Source of the DNA: Thermoflavimicrobium daqui
GTDB taxonomy: Bacteria > Bacillota > Bacilli > Thermoactinomycetales > Thermoactinomycetaceae
NCBI RefSeq assembly: GCF_003313465.1
Contig: NZ_KZ845663.1
Coordinates: 207,911 to 271,910 of the forward strand
Direction of reading: 5' to 3'
Length of the DNA stretch: 64,000 nt
Shown in pieces: positions 39,033-47,630 of this stretch (positions within the stretch are counted from its first letter, which is position 1; each line of letters opens with the position of its first letter). The position numbers and the translations under genes were made by a program. Below the pieces are notes generated by a model that had not been told where the DNA came from, did no database searches, and saw only the letters and a program-made list of their open reading frames with translations.

Positions 39033-40400
39033 TTTAAAAAACTTCGATTATTCGGTATAGCGGTTATTTTAGGATCACTAACTTTTTCAACAGCCTTTGT
39101 TTCTCTCCCCAATAAGAATCCTAAGCCACCACTAAAATGGATAGAAGCTAACAAGATTTATAAAGATATTGTCTGGATGTCTAATCGTGATAATGCACGT
39201 GTAGCTGGAACTGAAGGAGAAAGAAAAACAGCAGATCAAATCATTAAACGTTTTAAATCCTATGGTTTAGAAGTTAAAGAGCAAAAATTCCCATTCCTAC
39301 AATTTATCAATCATGGAGGAACACTCACGATCAACCAACCTGAACAGAAGCAAGTTACCACTTCTCCATTAACATATTCACCACGTACACCCGAACAAGG
39401 AATTACTGCTGAATTAGTTTGGGCGAAGCTGGGTAAAGAAAGTGATTTTGCTGGTCTGGATGTCAAAGGTAAAATTGCTCTTATCCAACGCGGAGAGTTA
39501 AACTTCTATGAGAAAACGCAAAATGCAGCTAAAGCTGGCGCAGCAGGAGTGATTATTTACAACAACACCACGGGTCCAGTTAATGGTACACTCGGTCAAC
39601 CTTCAGATGTCCCTGCGCTTGGTATTACACAAGCCGATGGCGAACATCTGGCCCAATTGTTGTCACAAGGACAAAAAGTAAATGCCACTATCCATGCCAA
39701 AACTGAGATGAAGACTACTACTTCGCAAAATATTATCGGAACACTGAAGGCAAAGAAAAAGCCAAATAAAGCAACAACCCTTGTCATCGGAGCACATTAT
39801 GATGGGGTAGATACACCTGCTGCTAATGATAACGCTTCAGGTACAGCAACTCTACTTGAGGTCGCTCGTGTTTTATCCAAGTATAAAGCAGCCAAAGATA
39901 CAAATATCACATTTATCGCTTTTGGGGCAGAAGAAAATGGACTTCTTGGCTCTAAATATTATGTTAACGAGTTGAAACCAGAGGAAAAAGCAAATATCAA
40001 AGCGATGATTAATATGGATATGGTTGGCGTTGGCGACCGCTTGGGTATCTTAACAGGTTCGGAGAATTCCCAGTCCTTTATTGCTGATTTAGCTGAAGAG
40101 AAAGCAAAAAGGCTCCAACTGCCTTATGAGCGCTCCTTCTCTACTCGAAGCGACCACGCTCCATTTGAAGAAGCTGGAATTCCTGTCGTATTCTTCCATT
40201 ATATGGATGACCCCAATTATCACACAGACCAAGACACCATTGATAAGATCCAAAAAGAAGATCTACAAAATGCTGGCGTGATCGTATCGGATGTAGCACT
40301 TGAGATTACTCATAGCAAAAAACTTCCTAAGCCGAAAGCAAAGGACAAAAAAGTGAAGGAATATAAGAAGCTCAATGACCGACACTTTTCTGTGAAATAA
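39030..40400 (+). CDS. Secreted M28-family aminopeptidase with PA domain
   Basis: A 456-residue zinc peptidase. A Sec signal peptide (MFKKLRLFGIAVILGSLTFS) leads. A PA domain (about 130-220) includes GKIALIQRGELNFYEKTQNA and AGAAGVIIYNN. The M28 catalytic part has metal ligands in VIGAHYDGVDTPAANDNASG, AFGAEENGLLGSKY, INMDMVG and FFHYMDDPNYHTDQDT. It probably releases amino acids from peptides outside the cell. A Lys-rich tail (LPKPKAKDKKVKEYKK) could bind the anionic wall. It is closed by a strong terminator. Confidence 0.94.
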   Translation: MFKKLRLFGIAVILGSLTFSTAFVSLPNKNPKPPLKWIEANKIYKDIVWMSNRDNARVAGTEGERKTADQIIKRFKSYGLEVKEQKFPFLQFINHGGTLTINQPEQKQVTTSPLTYSPRTPEQGITAELVWAKLGKESDFAGLDVKGKIALIQRGELNFYEKTQNAAKAGAAGVIIYNNTTGPVNGTLGQPSDVPALGITQADGEHLAQLLSQGQKVNATIHAKTEMKTTTSQNIIGTLKAKKKPNKATTLVIGAHYDGVDTPAANDNASGTATLLEVARVLSKYKAAKDTNITFIAFGAEENGLLGSKYYVNELKPEEKANIKAMINMDMVGVGDRLGILTGSENSQSFIADLAEEKAKRLQLPYERSFSTRSDHAPFEEAGIPVVFFHYMDDPNYHTDQDTIDKIQKEDLQNAGVIVSDVALEITHSKKLPKPKAKDKKVKEYKKLNDRHFSVK

Positions 40401-40406
40401 AATTGT

Positions 40407-40455
40407 ACAATAAAAAGCTCAATCTTCATTAGTTGAGGGTTGAGCTTTTTATTGT
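40407..40455 (+). terminator. Terminator after the M28 peptidase gene
   Basis: Perfect 16-bp stem ACAATAAAAAGCTCAA/TTGAGCTTTTTATTGT (40407-40422 with 40440-40455). Confidence 0.85.
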
Positions 40456-40660
40456 TTACTGTAATCTTTATTAAAAAGCCAGTCCAACATCTCAAATATT
40501 TTATCAAGTATAAATCTTATTGAGTTCAGAATCATATTGTTCCTTATTAAAAATAAACTCGAGAACTTTTTTAAGCCATTCAACTTTAGTACCTATACAT
40601 TCATATCCTATAATCATCTCTTCGCTAGTACTAGTATCGCATGACAAAACGCTTTTCCAT

Positions 40661-40705
40661 AAAAAAAAGCACTTCCTTTTATCCAACGTATAGGAGTGCC
40701 TTTTT
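40661..40705 (-). terminator. Terminator of the tRNA-Arg transcript
   Basis: Arms AAAGGCACTCC and GGAAGTGCTTT on the minus strand, with eight T after. It lies 82 nt past the tRNA 3' end. The region 40456-40660 holds no supported gene. Confidence 0.7.
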
Positions 40706-40786
40706 CATACGTACATATCGGTTTTTCACATTCAGAAACTGTAGAGAAAAGTCCTGAACTCATTAATATTTCTACAGGTATTTGTT

Positions 40787-41201
40787 TGGCGTCCCAGGAG
40801 AGATTCGAACTCCCGACCGACGGCTTAGCATACCACTATGACTTTCGCCACCAACAATACATTTGTTGTTTGTGGTCTGGACTATATCTTCACCATTTCA
40901 GGTGTGGCACGTGTAGTCTCTACGGAACCTCACGATAATCATGCACGTATTTGACATTTTGTACTTGATTATTCTTCGGAATTTCTACCCTCAAGCTAAT
41001 CGATTTATATAAATCAACTTGAGCCTTCAAAACTCCTAAATCTCCTTGATCAAAAGAGATCGTAAGTTTCCTCGGTATTACCATCAGCATAAAATCTGTT
41101 AAGGCTTCACCGATATAGTGCCATCCACTCTATAGGTTTCTGTTTCCCTATAGAGGCTCCTAATTGAAGGCCGCTGCTCTATCCAGCTGAGCTACTGGGA
41201 C
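40787..41201 (-). tRNA. trnR: tRNA-Arg(UCU) interrupted by a group I intron in the anticodon
   Basis: Joined exons give a complete cloverleaf. The acceptor is GTCCCAG with CTGGGAC, the D arm GCTC-AGCTGGATA-GAGC, the anticodon arm GCGGC-CTTCTAA-GCCGT, the variable loop CGGTC, the T arm GGGAG-TTCGAAT-CTCTC and the discriminator G. CCA is encoded (40787-40789). Anticodon loop CU-UCU-AA reads AGA. The 5' exon is 41201-41167 and the 3' exon 40828-40787. The intron enters after U34, so neither exon carries the whole anticodon. The tRNA works only if the intron is removed. A sigma-A promoter (41234-41261) and a terminator (40661-40705) frame it. Confidence 0.93.
40829..41166 (-). ncRNA. Group I self-splicing intron, 338 nt, no ORF
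   Basis: The 5' exon ends in U and the intron ends in G, as group I introns require. P1 can form between exon GGCCTT and intron GGAGCC with U-G at the splice site. P2 is TCTATAGG/CCTATAGA (41129-41136 and 41147-41154). The conserved core is visible: P element AATACCGAGGAAA (41067-41079), R element AGAGACTACACG (about 40910-40922) and S element AAGATATAGTCC (40879-40890), pairing GACTA/TAGTC as P7. P8 (CACC-TGAAAT-GGTG) lies between R and S, and a long P9 hairpin follows. No homing-endonuclease frame is present. Confidence 0.9.
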
Positions 41202-41233
41202 ATATATTATTCATTTCTTACGAACAAGTATAT

Positions 41234-41261
41234 TTTATACCCGTAATACTCCCTTTGTCAA
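41234..41261 (-). promoter_or_regulatory. Sigma-A promoter of the tRNA-Arg gene
   Basis: On the minus strand TTGACA (41256-41261) and TATAAA (41234-41239) are 16 bp apart, 33 bp before the tRNA 5' end. Confidence 0.8.
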
Positions 41262-41311
41262 TAAAAATTTTCATGTTTACGCAATTAATTTTGCGTGGGA
41301 GGCATTTTCTC

Positions 41312-41812
41312 TTAAAAAGAAAAAATGCCTCCACGCTCGTGGATTTCTTTTCCATCAATTTGATGATAAGTCACTTTTACTTGTTTATTTACAATTTCTA
41401 AACAAGCAAAGGTTGGATAAGCAAAACCACGTGGATAAGATATACTACCAGGGTTAATCAGTAAAACATCATCAATTTTTTCACAGAAAGGAAAATGTGA
41501 ATGTCCAAAACATACGATCTGGGCACCCATTTCTTCACCACGATATTTGATGGGGAGTGGGGATGTTTTGACACGCAAGTTATGTCCATGAGTGACATAG
41601 AAGCGTAGTCCAGCTCCTTCCCAGATATCTTCTTCAGGGACATCCTCCCAATCACAATTTCCCTTTACAATTGTTAACGACACGGGAGGAAGTTCATCAC
41701 GATCTGTGCAAAAATCACCACAATGAATTACATGATCAGGAATCACCCGTTCGATAATCTGGTTAAGTAAATTCCCTTTTCCATGAGAATCACTTACCAA
41801 AAGTACCTTCAT
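41312..41812 (-). CDS. ysnB: YfcE/YsnB-type metallophosphoesterase
   Basis: A 166-residue phosphodiesterase. Metal-binding motifs are visible: VSDSHGKGN (DxH), HCGDFCTD (GD), IVKGNCDWED (GN[CH]D), VTHGHNL and CFGHSHFPF (GHTH-like). The natural substrate is not known. It is the last gene of gerM-rph-rdgB-ysnB and its start overlaps the rdgB stop. A long hairpin (41293-41336) covers the end of the gene and may act as terminator. Confidence 0.92.
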   Translation of the reverse strand: MKVLLVSDSHGKGNLLNQIIERVIPDHVIHCGDFCTDRDELPPVSLTIVKGNCDWEDVPEEDIWEGAGLRFYVTHGHNLRVKTSPLPIKYRGEEMGAQIVCFGHSHFPFCEKIDDVLLINPGSISYPRGFAYPTFACLEIVNKQVKVTYHQIDGKEIHERGGIFSF

Positions 41813-42441
41813 TTCATCACCTTCTGCTCAAACACATACTCTTTTTTTAATAGAGCTAGCAGTTTTTTTGTGGCCTCAGCTCGATGACTAATCTGGTATT
41901 TGCGCTCATTTGGCAGTTGTGCCATCGTTTTTTGCTCAGATGGGAGATAGAAAATAGGATCATATCCGAAGCCTTCATCACCTCTAGGTTCTGTCACAAT
42001 ATTACCTTGACATTCACCACGAACCAACTTAGTTTCTTCTCCTGGAACTGCCAAAGCCATCACACATACATAATAACCTTGTCGCTTATCTTCAGGAACC
42101 CCTTGAATTCGCTGGATCAGTTTACGATTATTTTCATCATCTGTTGCATGTAACCCTGCATAACGTGCAGAATAAACTCCCGGCTCTCCATTTAAAGCAG
42201 GAACAACTAAGCCGGAATCGTCAGAGATCACAGGACCTCCTACTATTCGACTAATTGCTTCTGCTTTTTTTTGAGCATTCCCCTCAAAAGTATCTTGATC
42301 TTCCTCAATTTCCGGTAGATCTGATACATCATTCAGTCCCTTTACAACCAGATGTAATGGAGCAAATAGGTCACGAAACTGCTTTAGTTTTCCGTTATTT
42401 CTAGTTGCAATTAAAATATATGAAAACGGCCAAGCTTTCAT
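41809..42441 (-). CDS. rdgB: dITP/XTP pyrophosphatase (RdgB/HAM1 family)
   Basis: A 210-residue NTPase that removes non-canonical purine nucleotides. It shows [55 protein letters not shown] and [14 protein letters not shown]. The start overlaps the rph stop. It matches ysnA in the Bacillus order. Confidence 0.95.
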   Translation of the reverse strand: MKAWPFSYILIATRNNGKLKQFRDLFAPLHLVVKGLNDVSDLPEIEEDQDTFEGNAQKKAEAISRIVGGPVISDDSGLVVPALNGEPGVYSARYAGLHATDDENNRKLIQRIQGVPEDKRQGYYVCVMALAVPGEETKLVRGECQGNIVTEPRGDEGFGYDPIFYLPSEQKTMAQLPNERKYQISHRAEATKKLLALLKKEYVFEQKVMK

Positions 42442-43232
42442 TCTACTGTTCCTCCCGAAGATTCTCCCTTAGTGTCTTCTGCTTTAGCTGCTGGTTTTTG
42501 ACCTACTAACTCAGCGGTTTCTCCAAGAGTGCTTTTTTGTAGGTTGATTAGATGATCTACCCCATGCTTTGCTAATTGTAGTAATTCCACTAATTGCTCA
42601 GAGGAAAATGGGGATTCTTCTCCGGTTCCTTGAATTTCTACATACTTTCCTATACCCGTCATGACCACATTCATATCTACGATTGCAGAAGAATCTTCTT
42701 CATAACATAAATCGAGACATGGATTTTCGCCGATGATTCCCACACTTGTAGCTGCAAGAAAGTCGGTTACAGGTAAATAAGGTAAAGTTCCATTTTTGAC
42801 CAGTGGAGCAAGTGCATCTACCATTGCAATAAAAGCTCCAGTGATTGCTGTTGTCCGCGTACCACCATCTGCTTGAATCACATCACAATCCAACCAACAA
42901 GTTCTTTCACCTAGTGCTTCTAAATTCACAACGGAACGCATTGCTCGTCCGATTAAACGTTGGATCTCCATCGTTCGTCCGCTTAATTTACCTTTACTTG
43001 CTTCACGTACTGTTCGTGTCTGGGTGGCTCGTGGTAACATTGAATACTCAGCGGTAATCCACCCTTTGCCACTATTTCGTAAGAAAGGAGGAACGCGATC
43101 CTCGACTGAAGCCGTACAAATGACTTTGGTGTCTCCAATTGAAATGAGCACAGAACCTTCAGCTGGTTTTATGTATCCACGAATGATCTCTACTTTACGT
43201 AGCTCATTATATGTTCGTCCATCAACTCGCAA
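42438..43232 (-). CDS. rph: Ribonuclease PH
   Basis: A 264-residue phosphorolytic exoribonuclease that trims tRNA 3' ends. Motifs are [54 protein letters not shown] and [17 protein letters not shown]. The C-terminal 20 residues are Ala/Lys/Gly-rich and extra. It leads the rph-rdgB-ysnB overlap group beside gerM. Confidence 0.97.
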   Translation of the reverse strand: MRVDGRTYNELRKVEIIRGYIKPAEGSVLISIGDTKVICTASVEDRVPPFLRNSGKGWITAEYSMLPRATQTRTVREASKGKLSGRTMEIQRLIGRAMRSVVNLEALGERTCWLDCDVIQADGGTRTTAITGAFIAMVDALAPLVKNGTLPYLPVTDFLAATSVGIIGENPCLDLCYEEDSSAIVDMNVVMTGIGKYVEIQGTGEESPFSSEQLVELLQLAKHGVDHLINLQKSTLGETAELVGQKPAAKAEDTKGESSGGTVE

Positions 43233-43303
43233 TGAATTTCCCCCCTGTATTCATTCACTTAAGTATAGCATACCCTACTCATTTAAAGTTGAATAAAAAA
43301 GAA

Positions 43304-43330
43304 AAAAGGATGATCAATGATCATCTTTTA
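43304..43330 (-). terminator. Small palindromic hairpin between rph and gerM
   Basis: TGATCA/TGATCA-centred hairpin with A and T flanks (AAAAAGGATGATCA...TGATCATCTTTTA). Confidence 0.5.
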
Positions 43331-43356
43331 GGATGATGTTAAAATCAATTTTATCT

Positions 43357-43405
43357 GGAATAGGTTTTCACAAAAAAGAGTGTAATTTTCGAGAAAACCT
43401 ATTCC
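43357..43405 (-). terminator. Hairpin downstream of gerM
   Basis: Perfect 13-bp arms GGAATAGGTTTTC (43357-43369) and GAAAACCTATTCC (43393-43405) with a 23-nt loop. There is no clear T-run, so the terminator role is uncertain. Confidence 0.5.
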
Positions 43406-43443
43406 ATTTTAGAGTTTTCAACATGCTCTAAGATCATTCATGA

Positions 43444-44505
43444 TTATAGCTCACTTGGATTGATCATTTGTGGTCGACTAATCGGTTCATCCTGCTTCCT
43501 GTCTTGTTGTCCAAAAACCCCTACTGTTCCTTTTCCATTAACTGTAATTTTTACTTTTTTCGCTGTGCTATTCTCAGTTAATGAAAGAACAATCGATTGT
43601 AATGCATCCTTGGAAGCTGTTTTGGATTGATTTGACTCTAAAATCTGTTCACCAAAATCAGCCGTAATTAAATCCCCCTTGACTTGTACCTGATTCACTT
43701 CTGTATTAGCATCAATAGCACTAAATAGTTCAGCATTTTGTTTAGGTCCTTTGATTAGTTCTTTTAAAGTAGCTTCAGCGGTATTTTCCTGCCGATTCAC
43801 CATTCTGGTTACCGGTACAAAATATACCCTATTTTCTTTGTTTTGTCCCAAAAAGTAAAGAGTGACAGGCATGCTTTGATTGAGATTGACTCCTTCAGCC
43901 ACTTCCACATTGATTCCATTTTCACGTGTTAGATGTTGAGCAGGAGAATGTTCTTGTGGCATAGACTCAAGTGGCTTCCCATCCACCCAAATATTGACAG
44001 CTTGAATCTCATCAAAGCTAGTTAGTGTCCAAGTAATCGCATCCAAAATTTGTTTTTCTGATTTCTTGGTGTAATTGAGGAACTCTCTAGAAAAATCGAC
44101 AATCGCCGTTTTATCTTGAATATGAAAACCCTTAATTTTTGTCCCTTGTGGTAATACTGCTGAGAAGCCCTGTGGTAAATGCTCCCCAGCTGGTCCATTT
44201 TGCACAAGATAAGATAATGCCTTTTTAGGAGTCATCTCTTTTTTATTTACAGGAATCATATAAGGAACAACAAACCCTGTTTCACTCAGAAAATACATTT
44301 CCGTCCCATTTCTTCTTTGGTCATTGATTACTGACTCCTTCTGAGGAGTTGTATTTACAAGATAAGCATGATCTTTTTGAACATGTTCAGGTGGTGGATC
44401 AATTCCTTCCGATGAGGGTTTTTCCGGGCCGAACAGACAACCAGTTAATGCAAATGGCAAGAGTAAAAGAGCAGCCATGAAACGAACTTTCTTTTTGACT
44501 CGCAT
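43444..44505 (-). CDS. gerM: GerM-like sporulation/germination lipoprotein
   Basis: A 353-residue lipoprotein (lipobox LPFALTGC, Cys 22) with two GerMN repeats. The first is at about 75-190 (ALSYLVQNGPAGEHLPQGF, TAIVDFSREFLNYT). The second is at about 220-330 (ATLKELIKGPKQNAELFSAI, LITADFGEQIL). GerM is needed for normal sporulation and germination and localises to the septum/forespore membrane in B. subtilis. It has the conserved position between racE and rph. Confidence 0.93.
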   Translation of the reverse strand: MRVKKKVRFMAALLLLPFALTGCLFGPEKPSSEGIDPPPEHVQKDHAYLVNTTPQKESVINDQRRNGTEMYFLSETGFVVPYMIPVNKKEMTPKKALSYLVQNGPAGEHLPQGFSAVLPQGTKIKGFHIQDKTAIVDFSREFLNYTKKSEKQILDAITWTLTSFDEIQAVNIWVDGKPLESMPQEHSPAQHLTRENGINVEVAEGVNLNQSMPVTLYFLGQNKENRVYFVPVTRMVNRQENTAEATLKELIKGPKQNAELFSAIDANTEVNQVQVKGDLITADFGEQILESNQSKTASKDALQSIVLSLTENSTAKKVKITVNGKGTVGVFGQQDRKQDEPISRPQMINPSEL

Positions 44506-44570
44506 GCTTAAGTTCCCTCCTAGGACAACAATTTTATTATATGTATACGAGCCCTAAGAGGATTTAGCAC

Positions 44571-45398
44571 TTATCCTACAAAAAACTTTTGCAACTTGGG
44601 TAACTCTACTAGTTCCACTTTAATTGATTGACCTAGCCAATCTTTTGCAAGGGTAGCGAAAGTATCTGGGCTTCCTGTTGTAAAAAAACGATGGGTTGTT
44701 TTTTTCTGTGCCAGCAGACCTTGATGATGCAAAATAGCACTTAGTTCTATTGCTGTTTCTTCAGCGGAACTAATAATCTGGACTTCCTTACCCATTACTT
44801 GCTCAATGAGGTTTGCTACCAATGGATAATGAGTACACCCCAAGATAAGCGTATCCATTTTTTTATCTTGGAATGGCTTTAATGCATTCTCTATTACTTT
44901 TAATGCATTAGGGGTATTTTTTTCTCCACTTTCTACTAGCGGAACGATGGTTGGACAGGCTAAGCTATAAATGGTAAGAGAAGGATGTAAGTCAGTTAAT
45001 GCTTTTTCATATGCTTTACTTCGGATTGTACCTTGTGTCCCGATTACACCAATTTGCCCATCTCGCGTAATTTTAATAGCTGCTCTTGCACCTGGTTCAA
45101 TCACGCCTAGTACTGGGATCGGGAGTTCTTTACGAACCTGAGGTAAAGCAGCAGCTGTTGCTGTATTGCAAGCAATAACAAGAGCTTTCAAAGGAAACTG
45201 TTGTAAAAAACGAGAAATTTCTAATGTGAACTGCCGTACTTCAGCTGCTGTACGAGGACCATACGGACAACGCAGCGTATCAGCAAAATAGTATATCGTT
45301 TCACGTGGAAGTTGCCGCATCACTTCTTTAGCTACTGTTAATCCTCCTACCCCTGAATCTAAGATACCAATGCCATTTTCTTTCCTCGATCGATACAC
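44571..45398 (-). CDS. racE: Glutamate racemase
   Basis: About 275 residues, making D-glutamate for the cell wall. Catalytic Cys residues are in LVIACNTATAAALP and LILGCTHYPLV. GILDSGVGGLTVAKEVMRQL starts the fold, with YFADTLRCPYGPR next. I chose GTG 45398, which has GGAG 8 nt upstream and gives a family-length N-terminus. The frame is open to a TTG at 45473, adding 25 residues without a good site. Confidence 0.93.
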   Translation of the reverse strand: MYRSRKENGIGILDSGVGGLTVAKEVMRQLPRETIYYFADTLRCPYGPRTAAEVRQFTLEISRFLQQFPLKALVIACNTATAAALPQVRKELPIPVLGVIEPGARAAIKITRDGQIGVIGTQGTIRSKAYEKALTDLHPSLTIYSLACPTIVPLVESGEKNTPNALKVIENALKPFQDKKMDTLILGCTHYPLVANLIEQVMGKEVQIISSAEETAIELSAILHHQGLLAQKKTTHRFFTTGSPDTFATLAKDWLGQSIKVELVELPKLQKFFVG

Positions 45399-45488
45399 TT
45401 TTTCATCTCCATTTCTGCAGTAAGCATGCTGCATTCGATCAAACGCTTGATTTGTATCTAGCTTCATATTCAAGCAGCTTCTGTACCT

Positions 45489-45514
45489 ACGAAAAAGCCC
45501 CTTATCAAGGGACT
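45489..45514 (-). terminator. Weak terminator between marR and racE
   Basis: Hairpin around CCCTT/AAGGG (45499-45511) followed by TTTTTC on the minus strand. Confidence 0.55.
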
Positions 45515-45522
45515 CGTTTAGA

Positions 45523-45978
45523 TCAAATATCTTTCATTTCATTATATAAGATAGATAAATGCTTTCGAATTTGAATCGCTTGATCTTCTGATACTTGGGA
45601 TAATACCCCAGTAAGATACTGACGGCGTGCTTCTAATACTTCTTCGATAATCTCTTTACCCCGTTCCAAAAGATGGATACGAACTACACGACGATCTCTA
45701 TCATCACGTACTCGATTGACCAATTGATTTTTCTCCATCCGATCCACAAGATCTGTCATGGTACTACATGCGAGGTACATTTTTTGGCTAAGTTCACCAA
45801 TAGTCATATCGCCTTCTTTGTCTAACCATAAGAGTGCATTAAACTGAGGTGGGGTAATCGGAAAATGATGAAGGATTTCTCGCCCCTTCCTTTTAACTAT
45901 TGTACTCATTTCCCTCAGTAAACTTTCAATTTCCACCACCGTTTCCGGCGAAATTGGACGATGATTTTCTCCGCTCAT
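45523..45978 (-). CDS. MarR-family transcriptional regulator (YsmB-like)
   Basis: A 151-residue winged-helix protein. The DNA-binding region is MTIGELSQKMYLACSTMTDLVDRMEKNQLV with the wing RDDRDRRVVRIHLLERG. It lies directly before racE, the place of ysmB in B. subtilis. Its target genes and ligand are unknown. AAGGAG precedes the start. It marks the last backbone gene before the accessory island. Confidence 0.92.
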   Translation of the reverse strand: MSGENHRPISPETVVEIESLLREMSTIVKRKGREILHHFPITPPQFNALLWLDKEGDMTIGELSQKMYLACSTMTDLVDRMEKNQLVNRVRDDRDRRVVRIHLLERGKEIIEEVLEARRQYLTGVLSQVSEDQAIQIRKHLSILYNEMKDI

Positions 45979-46162
45979 TTCATTCTCCTTTATTCCTTGG
46001 AATTGTTGATTGTTGGTTGTTGGTTAACAAACCATCCCATATCTAAAATGGAAGGGCTCTCAACTCTAATTAATGTTATTGAAATTGCTATGATACAAAG
46101 AAAGTAAGTTCGCTCAAAGTATATAAAAAAAATACCTCCCTGACAAATACAAACCGCTATTT

Positions 46163-46555
46163 TCAACCTTTCGTCATATATTGAACCCAATCACCCTCAG
46201 TGATGTAAATTCCTTTTTGTTTGAGCCATTGTTCCATTTTATAGGTATAAACAAATGAGCGTATCTTACCATATTCTTTTGTATTAACATATAATTCATT
46301 ACGTTCATATAAGTTACGAGGATCTTGTGGCCCATAATAATCTTCTAACTGATCCACACGTTTTAAAATCTGCTTATTAATATGGTAAATTTCACCTATG
46401 ACATGACCATTTCCTGGGGTTAACCCTGGATAACCTTGTCTAGTATCATATAACAGGCCACGGATCCAAGCTGATAGCGTGATTAATTTTGCCCCTTGAA
46501 GAAGATGATGATATTTCATTCCTTTACGAAGTGAACCATAGACGAATAGATTCAT
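46163..46555 (-). CDS. Gamma-glutamylcyclotransferase-like (AIG2/GGCT) protein
   Basis: A 130-residue small enzyme fold. The opening LFVYGSLRKGMKYHHLLQGA is the family's substrate loop, GEIYHINKQILKRVDQLEDYYG contains the expected Asp/Glu residues, and the tail contains RSFVYTYK. Members cyclise gamma-glutamyl amines or peptides; the actual substrate is open. Confidence 0.85.
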   Translation of the reverse strand: MNLFVYGSLRKGMKYHHLLQGAKLITLSAWIRGLLYDTRQGYPGLTPGNGHVIGEIYHINKQILKRVDQLEDYYGPQDPRNLYERNELYVNTKEYGKIRSFVYTYKMEQWLKQKGIYITEGDWVQYMTKG

Positions 46556-46692
46556 AAGTAATTTCCTTTCAAATAGCTCATATTATTTGTATCGTTTTTG
46601 AACTTAGTTCTATCCTTATACAAACACGTAACGACCATCGGAGCCAAGTTTCGATCCTCCACCTGAGGTGTGTTTAAATATCTATTTAGATA

Positions 46693-46736
46693 AACGAACA
46701 CTTCTTATTTCACATTCTAACGAAGAAGTGTTCGTT
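46693..46736. terminator. Bidirectional-looking hairpin
   Basis: Perfect 14-bp arms AACGAACACTTCTT/AAGAAGTGTTCGTT (46693-46706 with 46723-46736), downstream of the gene at 46801-47493. Confidence 0.65.
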
Positions 46737-46800
46737 CTCGTATATATGGGCATTCAAAAAATTGCAATCCATGGATCCATACACCCTAACTGTGAGAAAT

Positions 46801-47493
46801 TTATGACATTATGAGTGTAAGTAAAGTAACACCACCCAAAAGAGTTTGTACCTGATTCACACGTTGCATCATCTTTTCTCGTCTGGCATCCCACCACGAT
46901 TGACTAGTCGCTCGATCACGAATCATACTTAAGAAAATAAATAAGATTATGATCCAAGATAAGGTGATTATACCACAAGTAACACCTAATTCTATTGTGG
47001 AAGCGTTACCAGTCATCAGAATACCTACAATTGCTCCTACACTAGGGATTAGTAAGGAATTTAATTTGATCGCATAAGTAGCTTTTCTACATTTACTTTG
47101 AAACAAATGCTTTACCTGTTCACTAACCGCCAAGGCATGTTGGGTAGAAATAGGATGTATCCCCTGTCCCTCTTTTAAGATAATTTCAATGATTTCTTTT
47201 GCATTAACCGCTTGATAATACTGTTTTCTTGTCCGAATGAACAAGCAAGTAGCTTGCCTTTTGGCTTGAAGTATTTTCCGTCTATAATGCATATCTCCAT
47301 CAATGGAAATATGCATATAACCTACTCCTAACATCGGTTCAAATATTTCAATTCCTTCAACTCTTGCCATATCAATTTCTATCGTTTGATTGCCATTTTT
47401 TCGTTGATATATAATTTGAAGTTTGCTTGGATATATGATGAATCTCCCGTTTACGAAGCGAATATCACAAACCGGGATCTCCAATCCAATCAC
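46801..47493 (-). CDS. Membrane protein with N-terminal PH-like part, unknown function
   Basis: 230 residues that I do not recognise by family name. The first 110 are beta-rich and PH-domain-like (RFIIYPSKLQIIYQRKNG, VEGIEIFEPMLGVGYMHISI, RATCLFIRTRKQYYQAVNAK). Two TM helices follow (about 140-195), and then a basic Trp-containing stretch and a third hydrophobic end. This layout fits a membrane-linked scaffold. It is the first gene of the accessory island and is flanked by hairpins on both sides. Confidence 0.6.
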   Translation of the reverse strand: MIGLEIPVCDIRFVNGRFIIYPSKLQIIYQRKNGNQTIEIDMARVEGIEIFEPMLGVGYMHISIDGDMHYRRKILQAKRQATCLFIRTRKQYYQAVNAKEIIEIILKEGQGIHPISTQHALAVSEQVKHLFQSKCRKATYAIKLNSLLIPSVGAIVGILMTGNASTIELGVTCGIITLSWIIILFIFLSMIRDRATSQSWWDARREKMMQRVNQVQTLLGGVTLLTLIMS

Positions 47494-47588
47494 TCCTCTT
47501 GTATATGAACATAATATATTTTCATTATATATAAAAAAACGATTTTATTGGGTATTTTCACAGAATATACATAGATAAGTTTTAAAAA

Positions 47589-47617
47589 GACGAGCCTCCT
47601 ATTTAAGAGAACTCGTC
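47589..47617 (-). terminator. Terminator of mrr
   Basis: Stem GACGAG/CTCGTC (47589-47594 with 47612-47617), with TTTTTAAAA after it on the minus strand. Confidence 0.6.
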
Positions 47618-47630
47618 CAGGTTTATTATG

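Noticed and set aside
40504..40686. 60-codon minus-strand frame after the tRNA
   Set aside because: Starts inside the tRNA terminator hairpin at a TTG without a ribosome-binding site.
26411..43405. Hairpins at 26411-26472 and 43357-43405 as one repeat family
   Set aside because: Both share AATAGGTTT arms, but loops and flanks are unrelated, so chance cannot be excluded.
45990..46190. 66-codon minus-strand frame
   Set aside because: Overlaps the GGCT gene end in another frame, lacks a ribosome-binding site, and its composition is not protein-like.
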